A stretch of 64,000 bases of DNA, from the NCBI RefSeq assembly GCF_900499075.1, contig NZ_UIHC01000001.1:1-64000 (forward strand). The letters are read 5' to 3'. The position numbers and the translations under genes were made by a program. Below the pieces are notes generated by a model. That model was not told where the DNA came from and ran no database searches. It worked only from the letters and a program-made list of their open reading frames with translations. The stretch comes from Roseinatronobacter ekhonensis. GTDB taxonomy: Bacteria > Pseudomonadota > Alphaproteobacteria > Rhodobacterales > Rhodobacteraceae. Position 1 is the first letter of the stretch, and each line of letters opens with the position of its first letter. This document shows positions 1 through 7,716 of this stretch, one piece after another.

Positions 1-68
1 CGCAAGCCTCAAGCTCGAGGCGGGCTGGTGAGGAAAGAAAGTCAGGGCGGATCATAAGCAATAGCTGA

Positions 69-662
69 ATCGTTCCAAACCCAGCAGTCAAGTCAACAAA
101 TTCGGCTTCTGCAGGACTCGGAGTATATCAGAGCTTTCTGGATCTGCTTTCGGAGGTTGATAGGGTATTCGAGCGCGTGATCTTCGAAACCGCCGGGCAG
201 CACATGGTTCAGGATCGCGCGGGGCGTAGCAGTGAACGGTTGTTCATGCGGTTCGCCCCAGAGGACAGGATCGCCACCGCGTCTCTTGTCCTGCGCGAGA
301 ATGCTGTCCGTGCAATCGGGTCATATGTCGAGGATATCGCGCAATTTGTCCCTGTTTTCTGGCTGACACCCCGGCAGGAGCCGCATATCCCCGACAGCTA
401 CATTATGCGAAAAGGCTGCGACCATCCATTTGCGCTGCGTCCCGGACAACAGGAGCTGTTCGCCGGGCTTGCGGCGCTTGTCGCGCGCATTGGTGGCGAT
501 TTGGCGAATGTGACCGTCGTTGACCAGATGGACTTGGTGAAGCTGCAAATGCCACAGGATTTTCTGACCTGCGAGCGCAGTTTCTGGACTGACGCCGACC
601 ATCTGAGCACCGAGGGCCGCGCAAGCTTCGGCGACCGGCTGGCACCCGCGCTGCTGCGCTAG
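69..662 (+). pseudogene. Truncated acyltransferase, C-terminal SGNH domain remnant
   Basis: The reading frame is open from the stop at 66-68 to a stop at 660-662, but has no ATG near its 5' end; the first usable start is GTG at 177 (161 aa). The product resembles the periplasmic SGNH hydrolase domain found at the C-terminus of membrane O-acyltransferases of surface polysaccharides: a beta-strand ending VFWLTPRQEP and a terminal DADHLS motif supplying the Asp/His pair. The expected N-terminal half (about ten membrane helices and the first Gly-Asp-Ser block) is absent and is not found in other frames of bases 1-68. It is best read as a decayed gene end, possibly rearranged. A free-standing SGNH-like protein is the alternative. 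Confidence 0.45.
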
Positions 663-675
663 TCAAGCGCGACTT

Positions 676-1374
676 TTACGGCGTGGGGGGCGCATAAAGC
701 CAATCCACAAATGGCGTGCCAAGCTTCGCGCAAACGGTGTAGCCGCGTTCCGTCAGGAATTCATGCGCGGCCATATCTGCGGTTCCTTTGGCGATCTTGC
801 GTTCCTTCATCTCCATCATGACGAAGGGACGCTCGCGTTCCACCATCTCCGTCGCGCCCTGAAGCGTTTTCATCTCGTAGCCTTCGACATCAAGTTTCAG
901 GAACAGAACCGCGCCAAGGTTCAGGGCATCGAGCGAAACGGCTGGAATGTCACCCGCGCCCGACACCTCGCGTGAAATCGAGCGTCGAAAAAGCCCCGGC
1001 GTGCCCATACTGACACCTTCCGACTTGTTTGAAAGCGCCTTCTGGTGGGCAGTAATCTTATCACAGAGCCCCCAATCGTCGATATTGCGCGCCAAACAAT
1101 CGAATGTATCCTGTGCAGGCTCGAATGCGTTCACATGTGCGAAATGCGCTGCCATATGTCGCGCATATGCTCCGACATTCGCACCGGCATCTATCGCGAT
1201 CCCCTGTCCAAGACGATCTGCCCCTGCCAGCTTGCGCATCGCATCAATTGCTTCTGTCAGGTGGTGAAGCTGGGTTCCGTGCCCGCCATTTTCATAGTTC
1301 TTGCGGGTCTTGCGCATATTCTTGAACCAGAAGGTATCGACATCCGGCACCCAATATTCACCAATTTTTTTCAT
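676..1374 (-). CDS. FkbM family SAM-dependent methyltransferase
   Basis: A 232-residue protein with the FkbM fold: SAM-binding motif I IDAGANVGAY (61-70), the acidic-strand motif FEP (84-86) and the family signature LKLDVEGYE (159-167). FkbM enzymes O-methylate hydroxyls of polyketides, glycans or lipids; here the substrate is unknown. Beside an acyltransferase remnant and arabinose-5-phosphate isomerase, modification of a surface sugar is plausible, but this is inference from context. It lies downstream of the isomerase on the same strand with a 78-bp gap that contains a small GGAGG/CCTCC hairpin. The ATG start gives a full-length domain with no signal peptide, so the enzyme is predicted to be cytoplasmic. 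Confidence 0.85.
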   Translation of the reverse strand: MKKIGEYWVPDVDTFWFKNMRKTRKNYENGGHGTQLHHLTEAIDAMRKLAGADRLGQGIAIDAGANVGAYARHMAAHFAHVNAFEPAQDTFDCLARNIDDWGLCDKITAHQKALSNKSEGVSMGTPGLFRRSISREVSGAGDIPAVSLDALNLGAVLFLKLDVEGYEMKTLQGATEMVERERPFVMMEMKERKIAKGTADMAAHEFLTERGYTVCAKLGTPFVDWLYAPPTP

Positions 1375-1452
1375 GCCGTAGTGTCCCTTTGTCGGGAGGA
1401 TATGCCTCCGCTCCAGACCAAATCTCTTTCGTTTCCCACTATTGAGGTCATG

Positions 1453-2433
1453 TCACACAACCCCCGCGCGCAGGCAATCATGCAGTCGGATCATCCCCTT
1501 CACGTCGCCGCCATCATCGACCACGCACAGTGCGTTGACCTTCTTGCCGTTCATCACCGCGACCGCTTCGGATACCAGCGCATCGGGGGCGATGGTCTTG
1601 GGGTTATGGGTAGCCACGTCGCGGGCGCAGCGGGTCATCAGACCGTCCATATTGCGGCGCAAGTCCCCATCGGTGATGATCCCTGTCAAGCGCGCGCCGG
1701 CGACAATGATCGCCACGCCATAGCCCGTGCCGGTCATGCGCATCAGCACTTCCGACATCGGTGTGTCTTCGCCGACCAACGGAAGCGCGTCGCCGGAATA
1801 CATCAGGTCCGCGACCCTCAGGAACTGCGCGCCCAATTTGCCGCCGGGGTGGAACATGTGGAAATGCTCGGGGTCGAACCCCTTGCGCTTCATCACCGCA
1901 ACCGCCAGCGCATCGCCCAAGGCCATGCTCGCCGTGGTCGAGGTGGTTGGCGCCATTCCGATCGCGCAGGCCTCTGGCACATCGGGCAGGGCCAGAACGA
2001 TATCGGCGCGGCTGCCCAAGGTGCTGTCGGGCACGCGGGTGATCGCGATCATTGGTATGTTGAAGCGGCGTGTGTAACTGATGACATCGCTCAACTCGCG
2101 CGACTCGCCCGAATTCGAGAGCAGGATGCAGCAATCATCCTGCGTGATCATGCCCAGATCGCCGTGGCTGGCTTCTGAGGCGTGGACAAAATGCGCGGGC
2201 GTCCCTGTAGAGGCAAAGGTCGCGGCCATCTTGCGCCCGACATGTCCAGACTTGCCGATCCCGACCACAATCAGCCGCCCCTTGAGTTGCGTAAGCCGTG
2301 CCACTGCCTGCCCGAAGGCCATGCCCAACTGGTTCGCCATCTGCTCTAGCGCGCGGGCTTCGGTCAGCAGCACATCGCGGCCCGCTTGAACGGCATCATC
2401 GGCGAGTTGGATCGGCACGGTTTGCAACCTCAT
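1453..2433 (-). CDS. kdsD: KpsF/GutQ-type arabinose-5-phosphate isomerase
   Basis: A 326-residue cytoplasmic enzyme with an N-terminal SIS domain (about 45-180; VVGIGKSGHVG and LLSNSGES sugar-phosphate motifs) followed by a tandem CBS pair (about 205-326). This is the architecture of KdsD/KpsF/GutQ, which convert ribulose-5-phosphate to arabinose-5-phosphate, the first committed step to Kdo for lipopolysaccharide or capsule. The start is set at the Met of MRLQTVPIQL, where the family alignment begins; an upstream in-frame extension of 22 residues looks non-coding. Whether it serves LPS or capsule Kdo cannot be told; the FkbM gene downstream suggests a polysaccharide context. Confidence 0.9.
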   Translation of the reverse strand: MRLQTVPIQLADDAVQAGRDVLLTEARALEQMANQLGMAFGQAVARLTQLKGRLIVVGIGKSGHVGRKMAATFASTGTPAHFVHASEASHGDLGMITQDDCCILLSNSGESRELSDVISYTRRFNIPMIAITRVPDSTLGSRADIVLALPDVPEACAIGMAPTTSTTASMALGDALAVAVMKRKGFDPEHFHMFHPGGKLGAQFLRVADLMYSGDALPLVGEDTPMSEVLMRMTGTGYGVAIIVAGARLTGIITDGDLRRNMDGLMTRCARDVATHNPKTIAPDALVSEAVAVMNGKKVNALCVVDDGGDVKGMIRLHDCLRAGVV

Positions 2434-2533
2434 GGTATGGCGCTTGGGGCTTAGCGTGTCGATACGTCCAAAGTCAATCACGGCCCCGCGTTTCGGCATT
2501 GGGCTTCGTCACCGCTTGCGCTACGACAGAGGG

Positions 2534-2884
2534 ATGGAACCGGGTCTTGGCTCAATTCTTGCGGTTATGGCGGGCGGCGGCTTTGGCGGCATGGCGCGCG
2601 CATGGCTCTGCACGCGCATCCGTGGCGCGGCGGGTGTGATGCTGGTCAATGGAACTGGCAGTCTGGCCTTGGGCTACCTTGCGGCGCGGGCGGCGCCTGA
2701 CAGCGCGCTGTGGCTGTTCTTGGCCACGGGGGTTCTGGGTGCATACACCACAGTGTCCGGTTTCGCCTTGCAAAGCTTGCAGATGTGGCAAGGCGGTGCG
2801 CGTTTCCGGGCGGCGGCGAATGTCGTGGGGTCTGTTGCAGTGGCCGTGGCGGCTGTGGCCCTTGGTCTATGGGCTGGTCTATGA
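2534..2884 (+). CDS. crcB: Fluoride channel subunit, first of a CrcB pair
   Basis: A 116-residue protein with four predicted membrane helices, of the CrcB/Fluc family that exports fluoride as dual-topology or paired dimers. The conserved Asn in helix 2 is present (VNGTGSLALGY), but the family core normally written GFCGGFTTFS is diverged here to GVLGAYTTVSGFA. The start MEPGLGS was chosen because it gives a canonical N-terminal helix. Its TGA stop overlaps the ATG of the next crcB gene (ATGA), so the two should be translationally coupled. The divergence suggests a heterodimer with one specialised subunit. No fluoride riboswitch is recognisable in the 100 bases upstream. Confidence 0.8.
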   Translation: MEPGLGSILAVMAGGGFGGMARAWLCTRIRGAAGVMLVNGTGSLALGYLAARAAPDSALWLFLATGVLGAYTTVSGFALQSLQMWQGGARFRAAANVVGSVAVAVAAVALGLWAGL

Positions 2885-3240
2885 TGGCCCCGGTCGCACT
2901 CGGGGCGGCGCTTGGCGCGGCGGCACGCGCAGGGCTGTGGTGGCTCCTGCCGCTCTGCGGGACCTTGCTGGCCAATGTCGCAGGCTCGGTGCTGATCGGT
3001 ATGCTGGCGAGCTTGCCGCTGAACGCGCGTGGGCACGCCTTTGCCATGACGGGCTTTTGCGGCGGATTTACCACCTTTTCCCTGTTCGGGCTGGAAACGC
3101 TCATCTTGCTGCAAGCGGGCGACTATGCCTTTGCGGCGCTCTATGTCGTGACGACGCTTGCGCTATCACTCGGCGGTGCTGCTTTGGGCCTGTTGCTGGG
3201 CAAGCGTCTTCATCTTGCCAGAAATACTCCGCGGGGGTGA
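2881..3240 (+). CDS. crcB: Fluoride channel subunit, second of a CrcB pair
   Basis: A 119-residue four-helix CrcB/Fluc protein that keeps the canonical pore motif GFCGGFTTFSLF and the helix-2 Asn (LLANVAGSVLIG). It overlaps the preceding crcB gene by ATGA, giving a paired-subunit arrangement like that of Gram-positive Fluc heterodimers. Start could be either of two adjacent ATGs (2881 or 2884). The last codons (HLARNTPRG) lie in a copy of the CATCTTGCC...AAATACTC intergenic repeat, so the tail appears to have been supplied by that repeat. Convergent with fabI, with two hairpins between. Confidence 0.88.
   Translation: MMAPVALGAALGAAARAGLWWLLPLCGTLLANVAGSVLIGMLASLPLNARGHAFAMTGFCGGFTTFSLFGLETLILLQAGDYAFAALYVVTTLALSLGGAALGLLLGKRLHLARNTPRG
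3211..3240 (+). repeat. Dispersed intergenic repeat, copy 1
   Basis: The segment CATCTTGCCAGAAATACTCC followed by GCGGGGGTGA matches the start of a similar segment at 41310-41328 and a 4-bp-shorter version on the minus strand at 16787-16813. Here it forms the 3' end of the second crcB gene. I recall such segments as common at gene ends in Rhodobacteraceae; a genome-wide count would settle it. Confidence 0.55.
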
Positions 3241-3242
3241 AT

Positions 3243-3279
3243 GGGCGGTGAAGCCGCCCAGAGGGGGCGCGAAGCCCCC
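3243..3279. terminator. Two hairpins between convergent crcB and fabI
   Basis: GGGCGG-TGAAG-CCGCCC and GGGGGC-GCGAA-GCCCCC form two adjacent stem-loops that fill the gap between the crcB stop and the fabI stop. They can serve as transcription end points for both strands, but neither is followed by a clear U-run. Confidence 0.55.
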
Positions 3280-4068
3280 TTACAGGTTTTCCACCTGCGG
3301 CAGACCCATGATGTGATAGCCGCCATCGACATGCACAATCTCGCCCGTGGTATGTGCGCCATAGTCGCTGGCCAGAAATACTGCGGCCCCGCCAACGCTG
3401 GCAAGCGTGGCATTCGTGCGCAAGGGCGCATTGGTTTCGGTGTGGCGATAGGTCTTGCGCGCACCGCCGATGGCCGCGCCGGCGAGTGTCTTCATCGGGC
3501 CGGGGCTGATTGCGTTCACGCGCACACCGTCCGGCCCAAGGTCATTGGCCAGATAGCGGGTGGCGCTTTCCAGCGCGGCCTTTGCCACGCCCATCACGTT
3601 GTAGAACGGCGTTACCTTGTTGGACCCTTGAAAGGTCACGGTCAGCAAGCAGCCGCCATCTGGCATAAGGTCCGCGGCGCGGCGGCCCGCGTCGATGAAG
3701 CTGTAGCAGCTTATGTTCAGCGAATGGGCGAAATTGGCGCGGGTCGTGTCGCGGAAATGGCCGGTCAGTTCGGCTTTGTCGGAAAAGGCGATCGCATGGA
3801 CCAGAAAATCCATCTGCCCCCAGCGGTCCTTTAGTGCGGCAAAGGCCGCATCCATGGACGCGTCATCGCTGACATCGACATCCAGCAACAGGTCAGATCC
3901 GACGCTGGCGGCCAGCGGCTCCACCCGCTTGCCGAAGGCTTCGCCCTGATAGCTGAACGCAAGCTCTGCCCCCTCAGAGGCGAGCGCCTGCGCGATGCCC
4001 CATGCGATAGAGCGCTCATTGGCCACGCCCATCACCAGCCCGCGTTTGCCTTGCATCAAGCCTGCCAT
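3280..4068 (-). CDS. fabI: Enoyl-ACP reductase (NADH), FabI type
   Basis: A 262-residue short-chain dehydrogenase-like enzyme that reduces trans-2-enoyl-ACP in the last step of each fatty-acid elongation cycle. The nucleotide-binding stretch GVANERSIAWGIA (14-26) and the catalytic Tyr156-X6-Lys163 (YNVMGVAK) are present, with numbering the same as E. coli FabI. The first active-site Tyr of FabI (Tyr146) is Phe here (LTVTFQG). It lies 10 bp downstream of fabB on the same strand, so fabB-fabI are almost certainly one operon. Start at MAGLMQGKRG matches the family. A second FabI elsewhere in the genome is possible. Confidence 0.92.
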   Translation of the reverse strand: MAGLMQGKRGLVMGVANERSIAWGIAQALASEGAELAFSYQGEAFGKRVEPLAASVGSDLLLDVDVSDDASMDAAFAALKDRWGQMDFLVHAIAFSDKAELTGHFRDTTRANFAHSLNISCYSFIDAGRRAADLMPDGGCLLTVTFQGSNKVTPFYNVMGVAKAALESATRYLANDLGPDGVRVNAISPGPMKTLAGAAIGGARKTYRHTETNAPLRTNATLASVGGAAVFLASDYGAHTTGEIVHVDGGYHIMGLPQVENL

Positions 4069-4078
4069 GACAGTCCCC

Positions 4079-5308
4079 TTAGTCGCGGTAGGCGCTGAAG
4101 AGCAGCGTCGCGTTGGTGCCGCCAAAACCAAAGCTGTTGGACAGGACCGAATCCAGGTCGACATCCTCGACCAGCGATGTGGCGATTTCGCCTTCGCGGA
4201 TCGCGGGGTCCAGCTCGGTCACATTAACGGATGCGGTAATGAAGTTGCCCTGCATCATCAGCAGCGAATAGATCGCCTCATGCACACCTGTTGCGCCAAG
4301 GCTATGGCCTGTCAGCGATTTGGTGGATGAGATGGGCGGGACGTTGCCTTCGCCCCATATGCGGCGGATGGCGTCCACCTCGGTCACGTCGCCCGCCGGG
4401 GTAGAGGTGCCGTGCGCGTTGATATAGCTCACCTTGCGGCCCTCGGGCAGGGTGTCAATCGCCAGCCGCATGGACCGCTCGCCGCCCTCGCCAGAGGGCG
4501 CGACCATGTCATGCCCGTCCGATGTCGCGCCATAGCCCGTGACCTCTGCGTAAATTTTGGCACCTCGCGCTTTGGCGTGTTCCAGTTCTTCCAGAACAAG
4601 CATGCCGCCACCGCCGCCGATCACGAACCCGTCGCGGGTCGCGTCAAAGGCGCGGGCTGCGCTTTCGGGGGTGTCGTTATACTTGGATGACATCGCGCCC
4701 ATCGCGTCGAACAGGCAGGACAGGGTCCAGTCCAGTTCCTCGCCGCCACCGGCAAAGACAATGTCCTGCTTGCCCATCTGGATCAGCTCTGCACCGTTGC
4801 CGATGCAATGCGCCGACGTAGAACAGGCCGAGGTGATCGAGTAGTTCACACCCTTGATCTGGAACGGTGTGGCCAGACAGGCCGAATTCGTGGAGGACAT
4901 GCAGCGCGTGACCATGAAGGGCCCCATGCGCTTGGGGCTGCCCTTTTCGACCACGATTTTGTGTGCCTGAAACAGGTTCGAGGTGGATGGCCCGCCCGAC
5001 CCTGTCACGAGGCCAGTGCGCGGGTTGGAAATGTCGCTCTGTTCCAGCCCGGCATCGGCAATCGCCTGCTGCATGGACAGGAAATTATAGGCCGCACCCG
5101 GCCCCATGAAACGCAGGTTGCGCTTGTCGACATGGTCTTCCAGCACGATCTTGGGTTCGCCTTTGACCTGGCTGCGGAATCCGTGCTCGGCATATTCGGG
5201 CGCAAAGACAATCCCGGAGCGCCCCTTGCGCAAGCTGTCCGACACTTCTTCGGCGTTATTTCCGATGGGTGAAATCACACCCAAACCTGTAATGACAACG
5301 CGACGCAT
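4079..5308 (-). CDS. fabB: 3-oxoacyl-ACP synthase I
   Basis: A 409-residue condensing enzyme with the full KAS I catalytic set: Cys162 ([12 protein letters not shown]), His299 ([12 protein letters not shown]), Lys330 and His335 ([14 protein letters not shown]). FabB elongates the cis-3-decenoyl-ACP made by FabA and is needed for unsaturated fatty acids. The start is preceded by a strong ribosome site (GGGGGGA). In relatives fabA and fabB are usually adjacent; here an Rrf2-family gene lies between them, so fabB transcripts may start at fabA or at the inserted gene's promoter. Followed closely by fabI. Confidence 0.96.
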   Translation of the reverse strand: MRRVVITGLGVISPIGNNAEEVSDSLRKGRSGIVFAPEYAEHGFRSQVKGEPKIVLEDHVDKRNLRFMGPGAAYNFLSMQQAIADAGLEQSDISNPRTGLVTGSGGPSTSNLFQAHKIVVEKGSPKRMGPFMVTRCMSSTNSACLATPFQIKGVNYSITSACSTSAHCIGNGAELIQMGKQDIVFAGGGEELDWTLSCLFDAMGAMSSKYNDTPESAARAFDATRDGFVIGGGGGMLVLEELEHAKARGAKIYAEVTGYGATSDGHDMVAPSGEGGERSMRLAIDTLPEGRKVSYINAHGTSTPAGDVTEVDAIRRIWGEGNVPPISSTKSLTGHSLGATGVHEAIYSLLMMQGNFITASVNVTELDPAIREGEIATSLVEDVDLDSVLSNSFGFGGTNATLLFSAYRD

Positions 5309-5398
5309 TGGCGTCCCCCCTTGTATCTAAGCCGCCCGCCTGTCTAGGGCAGGCACGCTCTCAGAGCAAGCCGCAAGCGCGATCTTGTCTTGGTATCG

Positions 5399-5866
5399 TT
5401 ATGAGGCTGTTTCGCAATTCGCGGGTGCTTGGGGGGCCATGTCCAGCAATTCGTGCAGCCCGCAATTGCCGCGCACAAGGTCGCGCAGGGTTATCATGTC
5501 CAGCTCATGATAAAACGCATCCAGCGCACGGGTCAGGTAGTTCCGCAAACGGCACGCGCTGACCAAGGGACAGGTGTTGCCCTCTTCAGAGAAACACTCT
5601 GCAAATGGCGTGCCGGATTCGAAGATCCGAAACACCTCGCCGATAGAGATTTCGCCACTGTCGCGTGCGAGCCGCAAGCCACCGCCGCGACCGCGTAGCG
5701 TATCGACAAAGCCGTGCTCTTGCAGGGTGTGGACAACCTGCAACAGGTGATGGACCGATGCATTGCACCGTTCGGCAATATCCGCTGTGCGCAGCTTTGC
5801 GCCGCTGTTGATCCCGCAGGTCATCAAGACCCGCAGGGCCAGATTGGTTCGTGTTGTCAGGCGCAT
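5399..5866 (-). CDS. nsrR: Rrf2-family regulator, NsrR-like (nitric-oxide sensor)
   Basis: A 155-residue winged-helix regulator beginning MRLTTRTNLALRVL, typical of Rrf2 proteins. Cys91, Cys99 and Cys105 (CFSEEGNTC...ACRL) have the spacing used by NsrR to hold its Fe-S cluster, and the flanking residues resemble NsrR more than IscR. NsrR represses NO-detoxification genes and releases DNA when NO attacks the cluster. The start was set at this Met because upstream codons do not match the family and an FNR-type box lies at 5918-5931. It sits between fabA and fabB, an unusual place; whether it controls the fab genes is unknown. Confidence 0.8.
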   Translation of the reverse strand: MRLTTRTNLALRVLMTCGINSGAKLRTADIAERCNASVHHLLQVVHTLQEHGFVDTLRGRGGGLRLARDSGEISIGEVFRIFESGTPFAECFSEEGNTCPLVSACRLRNYLTRALDAFYHELDMITLRDLVRGNCGLHELLDMAPQAPANCETAS

Positions 5867-5917
5867 CTTTTCCCGCTTTCCGTTGGTGACTGTGTAAACG
5901 GATTTGGGCAAAATGTC

Positions 5918-5931
5918 GTGATCTGAATCAA
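5918..5931. promoter_or_regulatory. FNR/Dnr-type box upstream of nsrR
   Basis: GTGATCTGAATCAA matches the FNR/FnrL/Dnr consensus TTGAT-N4-ATCAA at nine of ten defined bases. Its centre lies about 58 bp before the nsrR start, between the fabA stop and nsrR, so oxygen- or NO-responsive control of nsrR is likely. Confidence 0.65.
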
Positions 5932-5981
5932 ATTGGTGAATATTCCTGACGAACCAGGCCCGCCGCACGCCGCGCAGATAT

Positions 5982-6491
5982 CTAGCCTTCGGACAGGGCG
6001 ACTTTCATGTCCTTGACCTGATAGATCACTTCGCCATCGGCTTCGACCACGCCATCCGCCACGCCCATGGTCAGGCGGCGGGTCTGGAGTGCCTTGGTGA
6101 AATCTACCTTGTAGGTCAGCATCTTGCGATCGGGGCGGACCATTCCGGTCAGCTTCACCTCGCCCACGCCAAGCGCATATCCGCGCCCTTGCCAGCCGCG
6201 CCAGCCAAGGTTGAAGCCGGTCAGTTGCCACAACCCATCCAGCCCCAGGCAGCCGGGCATGATGGGGTTGCCGGGAAAGTGACATTCGAAAAACCACAGG
6301 TCGGGGGTGATGTCGAATTCCGCCGTGATATGCCCCTTGCCGTGCAATCCGCCATCCGAGGATACATCCGTGATGCGGTCCATCATCAACATGGGCGGCG
6401 CGGGCAGTTGCGCATTACCGGGGCCGAACAGTTCGCCACGGGCGCAGGCCAGCAGGCCCTCTTTGTCGAAAGAGGTTGGAAATTGGGACAT
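5982..6491 (-). CDS. fabA: 3-hydroxydecanoyl-ACP dehydratase/isomerase
   Basis: A 169-residue hot-dog-fold enzyme with catalytic His71 and Asp85 in [15 protein letters not shown]. FabA dehydrates 3-hydroxydecanoyl-ACP and isomerises the product to the cis-3 form, starting unsaturated fatty-acid synthesis with FabB. It heads the fabA-(nsrR)-fabB-fabI group and is divergent from irr across 137 bp of AT-rich DNA that must hold both promoters. The start [10 protein letters not shown] follows a GGAGAG ribosome site. Full length for the family. Confidence 0.96.
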   Translation of the reverse strand: MSQFPTSFDKEGLLACARGELFGPGNAQLPAPPMLMMDRITDVSSDGGLHGKGHITAEFDITPDLWFFECHFPGNPIMPGCLGLDGLWQLTGFNLGWRGWQGRGYALGVGEVKLTGMVRPDRKMLTYKVDFTKALQTRRLTMGVADGVVEADGEVIYQVKDMKVALSEG

Positions 6492-6628
6492 GGTGCACTC
6501 TCCTGTTGCTGGCCTTGACGCGGTTGAACGGGTCTATCACCCCCATTTGACAGGCTGCAAGGGTGCGCTGCGCGGCTTGCGACCTGTTTTCATTTGAATT
6601 CTGCGAATTTCACGCTTATTTAAAGGTC

Positions 6629-7066
6629 ATGGACACGAATTTCGCAGACATCACCGATACAGCCCTTGAAACCGGCGCAAGTTGGCTTGCCCGTGCAAGG
6701 GTACGTCCGACGCGGCAGCGGCTGTCATTGGCGGGCCTTCTGGTTGGGGACGGCTGCGACCGCCATGTGACCGCCGAAGGGCTGTTCATGGCTGCAAAGG
6801 AACGTGGTGAAAGCGTATCGCTGGCGACGGTGTACAACACTCTGCGGGCGTTCTGTGACGCGGGCCTGATGAATGAGATCACGGTCGATGGTCAAAGATC
6901 CTATTTCGACACATGCACCGAGGATCATCCGCATTTCTTCTGGGAAGACTCGCAGGAATTAAGCGATGCACCAGCGGCCGATCTGGAAATCTCGCGCCTG
7001 CCCGCCGCGCCTGACGGGGCAGAGATTGCGCGCGTAGACGTCATCATTCGTGTCCGTCGCAGCTAA
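6629..7066 (+). CDS. irr: Irr-like iron-response regulator (Fur superfamily)
   Basis: A 145-residue Fur-family protein with an N-terminal winged helix (RPTRQRLSLAGLL, LATVYNTLRAF) and the His100-Pro-His102-Phe-Phe segment of the Irr subgroup, which responds to haem status rather than Fe(II). Irr controls haem synthesis and iron uptake in alphaproteobacteria. The ATG at 6629 was chosen over an upstream GTG (6563) because the family N-terminus begins near it. It is divergent from fabA. The upstream segment TTTGAATTC...GAATTTC is a possible autoregulatory site, but a match to the iron control element is not convincing. Confidence 0.85.
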   Translation: MDTNFADITDTALETGASWLARARVRPTRQRLSLAGLLVGDGCDRHVTAEGLFMAAKERGESVSLATVYNTLRAFCDAGLMNEITVDGQRSYFDTCTEDHPHFFWEDSQELSDAPAADLEISRLPAAPDGAEIARVDVIIRVRRS

Positions 7067-7157
7067 AGCGCGTTCAAGGCGGATGCCCTGAGAGCTTTGA
7101 ATTGGCTTAGCTGGTACTGCGTCAACTAGCCTGAAAAATGCAGCGCTTCGGCAGCCT

Positions 7158-7622
7158 TTAGCACCCTTTGGGCGGGGCATTTTCAAGCCCTGTCAGCAAG
7201 TCGGCAAGTTCTGGGTCGCGCACCATCGTCGCAGCAGTATCAAGTCGGGTCCATTGGCGGGTGCGTTTGTCGGCCTCGGGATAGTCTTTCGTTGTCTCTG
7301 CCCGTTTCATCAGGAAAACTTGTGCACGGCACTGCACCGGAAATCCGCTGCTGCGTATTTTGGTGTAGCTAAAGCTGCCGATCGGGTTGGACTCTATCTT
7401 CCCAGTGGCGCCAGCCTCTTCCCACGCTTCTATTGCGGCTGCCTCTGACAGGGTTTTGCCGGGCATTGGCCAACCTTTGGGGATAACCCAGCCCCCGGTG
7501 CGCAAGGTTTTTACCAGCAACACCTCCAGCCCGCTTTTCCCCTGCTGCAAGCACAGCGCCGCGACCTGCACGAAGGCTGGCGCCGCGCGGCCAGAGATAA
7601 TGCTGCGAATGTCATTGGGCAT
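7158..7622 (-). CDS. Nudix hydrolase, DIPP-like
   Basis: A 154-residue Nudix protein. The Nudix helix (about 50-72, KGWPMPGKTLSEAAAIEAWE then EAG) keeps the metal-binding Glu cluster, but the usual Glu and Arg of GX5EX7RE are Lys and Ile. GGWVIPKG before it is typical of the diphosphoinositol-polyphosphate/dinucleoside-polyphosphate hydrolase branch, so a polyphosphorylated nucleotide, inositol pyrophosphate or polyphosphate substrate is likely. The start MPNDIRSIISG is preferred because upstream alternatives (ATG 7646, TTG 7658) lie where the promoter should be, just downstream of a three-unit Pho box (7660-7688). That box implies induction by phosphate starvation. Confidence 0.8.
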   Translation of the reverse strand: MPNDIRSIISGRAAPAFVQVAALCLQQGKSGLEVLLVKTLRTGGWVIPKGWPMPGKTLSEAAAIEAWEEAGATGKIESNPIGSFSYTKIRSSGFPVQCRAQVFLMKRAETTKDYPEADKRTRQWTRLDTAATMVRDPELADLLTGLENAPPKGC

Positions 7623-7659
7623 GGAAGAGGGTCCGGTGTCGGGCATATCCCGCCGCAAT

Positions 7660-7688
7660 GCGACAGTTTCATGACAGTTTCATGACAG
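7660..7688 (-). promoter_or_regulatory. Pho box (PhoB site), three direct repeats
   Basis: On the minus strand CTGTCAT-GAAA-CTGTCAT-GAAA-CTGTCGC: three 7-bp units at an exact 11-bp period, two of them perfect PhoB half-sites. It points toward the Nudix gene. GATATG about 10 bp further on could be the -10 element. Confidence 0.8.
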
Positions 7689-7716
7689 TTTGGATCACAG
7701 GGTGCAAGTCGTGGAT

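Noticed and set aside
1045..2178. 377-codon open frame opposite kdsD and the FkbM gene
   Set aside because: His/Ala-rich shadow; the two minus-strand genes have clear enzyme motifs.
2434..2533. Fluoride riboswitch before the crcB pair
   Set aside because: The conserved pseudoknot sequences of the crcB motif are not visible in this stretch.
6590..6626. Iron control element (Irr box) between fabA and irr
   Set aside because: TTTGAATTC and GAATTTC are only loosely symmetric and do not match the inverted-repeat consensus well enough to annotate.
7067..7157. Non-coding stretch between irr and the Nudix gene
   Set aside because: No hairpin with U-run, repeat or start codon with a ribosome site could be supported.
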